Shown here piece after piece: positions 14,313 through 17,660 of a DNA stretch of 17,660 bases. Origin of the DNA: an uncultured Oscillospiraceae bacterium (lineage in GTDB: Bacteria; Bacillota; Clostridia; Oscillospirales; Oscillospiraceae); assembly GCA_910578575.1 (NCBI GenBank), contig CAJTQP010000046.1, positions 1 through 17,660 of the forward strand, written 5' to 3'. Position numbers and translations under genes: made by a program. Below the pieces are notes generated by a model. The model did not search any database and was not told the origin of the DNA. It was given only the letters and a program-made list of their open reading frames with translations. The stretch's first letter is position 1. Every line of letters begins with the position of its first letter.

Positions 14313-15166
14313 GAATGGGTATTTTGCAGAATAAGATCGACTTTGTCGCCTTTGTCACTGTCACCATGGCAAACCCCAACGGCGACCCGCTAAACGGCAA
14401 CAGTCCCCGCACAGATTATGCTGGTTTGGGCGAGATCAGTGACGTGTGCATCAAGCGCAAACTGCGCAACCGAATGCAGGATTTGGGACAGGCTGTGTTT
14501 GTCCAGTCTGCGGACCGCTGTGAGGATGGCTGCGGCAGTTTGAGTGAACGGGCCACCGCCAAGCTTGGGAAAGCGAAGGACGTGAAGGATTCCGACGCCT
14601 ATGCACAGAAAGCCTGTGAAACCTGGCTGGACGTCCGTTCTTTCGGCCAAGTATTTGCCTTCAAAGACGCCAAGGGCGTGTCTATTGGCATCCGGGGGCC
14701 AGTTTCTGTCCACCAGGGAGTCAGTGTATCTCCGGTGCAGGTGGAGGACATGCAGATTACCAAAAGCGTCAATGGAGAAAACAGCGACAAAGGCCGCGCC
14801 TCCGACACCATGGGCATGAAGCATTTTATCCGCTTTGGCTTTTACAAGCTCAAAGGCTCCATCAACGTCCAACTGGCAGAAAAGACCGGCTTCACAGAGG
14901 AGGATGCCGAGGTGCTGAAAGAATGCCTGCGTACCCTTTTTGTGAACGACGCCTCCTCCGCCCGGCCGGATGGCTCTATGGAAGTCTGTAAACTCTACTG
15001 GTTCCACCATAACTGCAAGGATGGGCAGCACTCCTCCGCCAAGGTCCACCGTTCTGTCCGCGCGGAATTGAAAGACCCCAATCAGATTCCCGGCTGTGCA
15101 GAGGATTACCAAATCGTCCTGGACGCTCTGGATGGATTGGAGCCGGAGGTTTTGGATGGAATGTAA
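14309..15166 (+). CDS. cas7c: Cas7c (Csd2), backbone subunit of type I-C Cascade
   Basis: Several copies of this RNA-binding subunit coat the crRNA spacer and form the filament of Cascade. It has 285 residues, the normal length. The N-terminal RRM-like strand FVAFVTVTMANPNGDPLNGN and the following PRTDYAGLGEISDVCIKRKLRN are the Csd2 hallmark. Mid-protein, IRGPVSVHQGVSVSPVQV and DTMGMKHFIRFGFY are also typical. The ATG at 14309 overlaps the cas8c stop (ATGA), with GGAGAGG five bases or so upstream; an alternative ATG at 14315 is two codons later. No cas6 is present, in keeping with type I-C. Confidence 0.95.
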   Translation: MRMGILQNKIDFVAFVTVTMANPNGDPLNGNSPRTDYAGLGEISDVCIKRKLRNRMQDLGQAVFVQSADRCEDGCGSLSERATAKLGKAKDVKDSDAYAQKACETWLDVRSFGQVFAFKDAKGVSIGIRGPVSVHQGVSVSPVQVEDMQITKSVNGENSDKGRASDTMGMKHFIRFGFYKLKGSINVQLAEKTGFTEEDAEVLKECLRTLFVNDASSARPDGSMEVCKLYWFHHNCKDGQHSSAKVHRSVRAELKDPNQIPGCAEDYQIVLDALDGLEPEVLDGM

Positions 15167-15818
15167 GGAAGAGGACTTCCTGCAACTTTCCGGCCTGCAA
15201 CACTTCTGTTTCTGCCGCCGTCAGTGGGCCCTGATCCATATTGAAAACCAGTGGGCGGAAAATTTTCGCACGGTGGATGGGAGCCTGATGCATACGCATG
15301 TCCACGACCAGGCGTTCCGGGAGAGTCGGGGAGACCGGCTGATTGTCCGGGGGTTGGCCGTTCATTCCTCGGAACTGGGCATTTCCGGACAGTGCGACGT
15401 GGTGGAATTTCACCAGAATCCAGAAGGGGTTCCTCTCCAGGGAAAAGAGGGGCTTTGGCTGCCCTATCCAGTGGAGTACAAACGGGGCCGGCCAAAGGAG
15501 AACAACGCAGATGAACTGCAACTTTGCGCCCAGGCTATGTGCCTGGAGGAAATGCTATGCTGCACCGTTTCAGAGGGGGCTCTGTACTACGGAGAGCCCC
15601 GCCGCCGCTTACCTGTTGCGTTCACAGCACAACTGCGCGGGCAAGTTCGCAGCAGCCTGGTAGAAATGCACGCGCTATATCGCAGGCAGTATACACCCAA
15701 AGTAAAACCCACGAAAGCCTGCAATGCCTGTTCCCTAAAGGATATCTGCGTGCCGAAGCTGATGCGGAACCGGAATGTTTCAGATTATTTGACTGACGCG
15801 ATGGAGGGCCTGGAATGA
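15156..15818 (+). CDS. cas4: Cas4, RecB-like Fe-S nuclease for spacer acquisition
   Basis: This exonuclease helps Cas1-Cas2 trim prespacers and select the PAM-proper end. It has 220 residues. The RecB-type active site is present: His50, Asp81 in GQCDVVEF, Glu107 and Lys109 in PVEYKRG, Gln122 in ELQLCAQA. Four cysteines for an iron-sulfur cluster are seen: Cys20 in FCFCRR and Cys189, Cys192, Cys198 in CNACSLKDIC. I chose the ATG at 15156 because GGAGG lies six bases upstream and the product begins in the usual family way (MECKEEDFLQLSGLQHF); the frame is open further upstream inside cas7c, but that part looks random. It overlaps the cas7c end by 11 bases. Confidence 0.95.
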   Translation: MECKEEDFLQLSGLQHFCFCRRQWALIHIENQWAENFRTVDGSLMHTHVHDQAFRESRGDRLIVRGLAVHSSELGISGQCDVVEFHQNPEGVPLQGKEGLWLPYPVEYKRGRPKENNADELQLCAQAMCLEEMLCCTVSEGALYYGEPRRRLPVAFTAQLRGQVRSSLVEMHALYRRQYTPKVKPTKACNACSLKDICVPKLMRNRNVSDYLTDAMEGLE

Positions 15819-16846
15819 GACATCTGTTAAATACCCTTTATATTCTCTCCGAAGATATTTATTTATCTTTGGACGGTGAAAATGTCGTGGCAAACCGGGA
15901 CAAACAGGTAATCGCCCGATATCCCCTACATACGCTGCAAAGCATCGTCTCCTTCTCTTATTCCGGAGCTTCCCCAGCCCTGATGGGCGCTTGCGCCAAA
16001 CGCCAGATCGGTTTTGCCCTCTGTACCCCCAGGGGAAAATTCTTAGCGCGCGTGTGCGGGGAAAGCCACGGAAACGTACTGCTCCGCCGTACCCAATATC
16101 GGGTTGCCGATGACCCTGCCCAGAGCTGTCTTATCAGCCGCACAATGATTTTCGGGAAACTATACAACGCCCGTTGGAGCATAGAACGCACACGCCGGGA
16201 CCATGGGCTCCGGGTGGACAGCCAGCAGTTGACCAACGCTTCCCGGCAAATCTTGGCGCTGCTGCCCCAGGTCAAGGAAGCAACGAATTTGGACCAGCTG
16301 CGAGGGCTGGAAGGAACTGGGGCCAGCGCCTACTTTGGCGTCTTTGACGAGATGATTTTGGGTGACAAAGAGACATTCTTTTTCCACACCCGCAACCGCC
16401 GTCCACCGTTGGATGCCGTGAACGCATTGCTGTCCTTTGCCTATAGCCTTTTGGCCCACGACTGTGCTTCTGCGCTGGAATGCGTGGGCTTGGATTCCTA
16501 CGTAGGCTTTCTCCACAGAGACCGCCCCGGCAGAACCTCCCTGGCACTGGACCTAATGGAAGAACTGCGCCCTTGCATGGCAGACCGCTTTGTTTTGACC
16601 TTGATCAACAACCGCAAAATCAAAGCGTCAGACTTCCTCCGCATGGAAAGTGGGGCAGTCCAACTGACCGATGATGGGAGGAAAGCATTTTTGAACAGCT
16701 GGCAAACACGCAAAAAGGAGACCCTCACCCACCCCTATTTAGGTGAAAAACTCCCCTGGGGAATGATTCCTTACATCCAATCTCTGCTGTTGGCCCGGCA
16801 CCTGCGGGGTGACTTGGACGCCTATCCCCCCTTTTTATGGAAGTGA
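15815..16846 (+). CDS. cas1: Cas1, CRISPR integrase (type I-C)
   Basis: This is the catalytic subunit of the Cas1-Cas2 integrase, which inserts new spacers at the leader end of the array. It has 343 residues. The metal-binding residues are Glu166 in LRGLEGTGASAYFG, His234 in VGFLHRDRPGRTSLALD, and the acidic pair in DLMEELRP (249-250). The N-terminal beta domain opens with LLNTLYILSEDIYLSLDGEN. The ATG overlaps the cas4 stop codon (ATGA) and follows GGAGGG, so translation is probably coupled. Active-site residues are intact, so adaptation is likely functional. Confidence 0.97.
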   Translation: MRHLLNTLYILSEDIYLSLDGENVVANRDKQVIARYPLHTLQSIVSFSYSGASPALMGACAKRQIGFALCTPRGKFLARVCGESHGNVLLRRTQYRVADDPAQSCLISRTMIFGKLYNARWSIERTRRDHGLRVDSQQLTNASRQILALLPQVKEATNLDQLRGLEGTGASAYFGVFDEMILGDKETFFFHTRNRRPPLDAVNALLSFAYSLLAHDCASALECVGLDSYVGFLHRDRPGRTSLALDLMEELRPCMADRFVLTLINNRKIKASDFLRMESGAVQLTDDGRKAFLNSWQTRKKETLTHPYLGEKLPWGMIPYIQSLLLARHLRGDLDAYPPFLWK

Positions 16847-16850
16847 TATC

Positions 16851-17141
16851 ATGCTGGTTTTGGTTACCTACGACGTAAATACAGAAGATGCCGCTGGCCG
16901 GCGGCGGCTCCGGCAGATTGCAAAGCAGTGTGTCAACTATGGGCAGCGGGTACAGTGTTCTGTCTTTGAATGCCTGCTAGACCCAGCACAGTGCCGCAGC
17001 CTACAGGCAAAACTCTGTAAAATCATGGACCCGGAAAAAGATAGCCTTCGATTTTATTATCTTGGAAGCCGTTATGAAAATAAAATCGAACATTTTGGTG
17101 CAAAGAATACCTATTTACCTGAAGATACCCTGATTCTCTAA
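16851..17141 (+). CDS. cas2: Cas2, structural partner of Cas1
   Basis: This small ferredoxin-fold protein forms the dimer that bridges two Cas1 dimers in the integrase. It has 96 residues, the family norm. It begins with the hallmark strand MLVLVTYDVNTED (Asp8), then RRRLRQIAKQCVNYGQRVQCSVFEC, and ends with the LRFYYLG strand. I chose the ATG at 16851, four bases after the cas1 stop; the frame extends upstream into cas1, but the added residues do not belong to the family. GGAAGTGA serves as ribosome site. It is the last cas gene before the array leader. Confidence 0.96.
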   Translation: MLVLVTYDVNTEDAAGRRRLRQIAKQCVNYGQRVQCSVFECLLDPAQCRSLQAKLCKIMDPEKDSLRFYYLGSRYENKIEHFGAKNTYLPEDTLIL

Positions 17142-17142
17142 T

Positions 17143-17184
17143 GTGCGAACCCAAAGTGAGCAGAAAAACACGGTTGCTTCGCAC
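17143..17184 (+). repeat. Inverted repeat in the CRISPR leader, next to cas2
   Basis: GTGCGAA (17143-17149) and TTCGCAC (17178-17184) form perfect 7-bp arms around a 28-base centre that includes AAGTGAGCA and an A-run. It begins immediately after the cas2 stop codon. From memory, a similar GTGCGAAC...GTTCGCAC element follows cas2 in other type I-C loci. It has no U-tract, so it is not a standard terminator. Confidence 0.6.
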
Positions 17185-17196
17185 TGAATGGATGGT

Positions 17197-17216
17197 CCAT
17201 ATTTTCAAAAATATGG
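17197..17216 (+). repeat. 20-bp near-perfect palindrome in the CRISPR leader
   Basis: CCATATTTT (17197-17205) and AAAATATGG (17208-17216) are perfect 9-bp arms around two bases. The AT-rich centre suits a DNA-bending or dimeric DNA-binding protein. It lies about 85 bp upstream of the first repeat. Confidence 0.55.
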
Positions 17217-17302
17217 AAGTTGCAGGATGGGTGTGCAGCAGTTTTTGTGTAGGGCGTCTAAATAATCATGTGATATCTGTAGGGTTCTTGGTATTTTTTG
17301 CT

Positions 17303-17660
17303 GTCGCTCCCTTCGTGGGAGCGTGGATTGAAATCCATGGTTTTTGCTTTGATGATGCCTGTGGGGGGTCGCTCCCTTCGTGGGAGCGTGGATTGAAATC
17401 GCCATGCCGATGTATGTACCGCAGTCTGCGACAGTCGCTCCCTTCGTGGGAGCGTGGATTGAAATTCTCATTAGGCCGGTGTAACTGATGAGACGCCGGT
17501 CGCTCCCTTCGTGGGAGCGTGGATTGAAATAAGCCCTGGTGACTGTAATTATCGCGCTTTTCCGTCGCTCCCTTCGTGGGAGCGTGGATTGAAATTCCGA
17601 GCTCTGAAAGGCCCGCTCTGGGCACCAAGTCGCTCCCTTCGTGGGAGCGTGGATTGAAAT
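17303..17660 (+). CRISPR. Type I-C CRISPR array (six repeats visible, continues right)
   Basis: Six identical 32-bp repeats start at 17303, 17368, 17434, 17499, 17564 and 17629. Each begins GTCGCTCCC, has a hairpin CGCTCCC-TTCGT-GGGAGCG and ends TGGATTGAAAT, the classic type I-C form; that last 11-base part would be the crRNA 5' handle left by Cas5c. The five spacers (17335-17367, 17400-17433, 17466-17498, 17531-17563, 17596-17628) are 33 or 34 nt and unrelated to each other. I see no match between a spacer and the rest of the window. The sixth repeat ends at the last base and is not degenerate, so the array probably goes on. Confidence 0.98.

Larger units (their letters stand above)
17142..17302 (+). 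promoter_or_regulatory. CRISPR leader
   Basis: These 161 bp between cas2 and the first repeat carry no convincing gene and look AT-richer than the coding part. They hold two inverted repeats (listed separately) and should contain the array promoter and the integration signal next to the first repeat. No consensus promoter stands out by eye; TAAATA near 17260 is a possible -10. Leader orientation follows from the repeat 3' end ATTGAAAT and from the cas2-proximal position. Confidence 0.75.

Noticed and set aside
14390..15112. Minus-strand open frame of 240 codons opposite cas7c
   Set aside because: It has no recognisable motif and no good ribosome site and lies wholly within a clear cas7c gene.
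15096..15155. Upstream extension of cas4 into cas7c
   Set aside because: The extra residues are unlike Cas4, and the ATG at 15156 has GGAGG at proper spacing.
16809..16850. Upstream extension of cas2 into cas1
   Set aside because: Cas2 proteins begin with the MLVLVTYDV strand; the 14 extra residues are the cas1 end read in another frame.
17141..17628. Open frames across the leader and CRISPR array on both strands
   Set aside because: They encode the repeat translated over and over (for example SIHAPTKGAT on the minus strand); these are classic false genes over CRISPR arrays.

Overview
The window looks like a chromosomal segment of a fairly GC-rich Clostridia-type Firmicute (Oscillospiraceae-like is my guess). 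Reasons: a T-box riboswitch, purine-rich Shine-Dalgarno sites before most genes, a VanR/VanS-like two-component pair, and a TrpB2-type tryptophan synthase beta chain. No rRNA, tRNA or insertion sequence is visible.

The left part (1-7607) lies on the minus strand. In transcription order it holds three units: (i) an MFS permease, a DUF1643 protein and a low-molecular-weight tyrosine phosphatase with about 20 nt between genes (7607 to 5277); (ii) a large MalT/LAL-type LuxR regulator (5084 to 2736) with its own terminator; (iii) a VanR-like response regulator, a VanS-like histidine kinase and an ABC-transporter ATPase that runs off the left edge. Near-identical arrays of 11-bp direct repeats precede both the response regulator and the ATPase gene, so the pair probably controls itself and the transporter.

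From 7700 onward everything is on the plus strand. A strong sigma-A-type promoter and a T-box leader, with a candidate UGG (Trp) specifier, precede trpB2. The trpB2 stop codon overlaps the start codon of cas3, with no intergenic space. A complete type I-C CRISPR-Cas operon then follows in the usual order: cas3, cas5c, cas8c (with an in-frame internal cas11c start), cas7c, cas4, cas1 and cas2. Next come a 161-bp leader and at least six identical 32-bp repeats with 33-34-nt spacers; the array reaches the right edge.

Together the Cas proteins can acquire spacers (Cas1, Cas2, Cas4), process crRNA (Cas5c), form Cascade (Cas5c, Cas8c, Cas11c, Cas7c) and degrade targets (Cas3). The most unusual point is that the whole cas operon appears to lie downstream of, and perhaps be coupled to, a tryptophan-responsive T-box/trpB2 unit, with no separate cas promoter that I can see.
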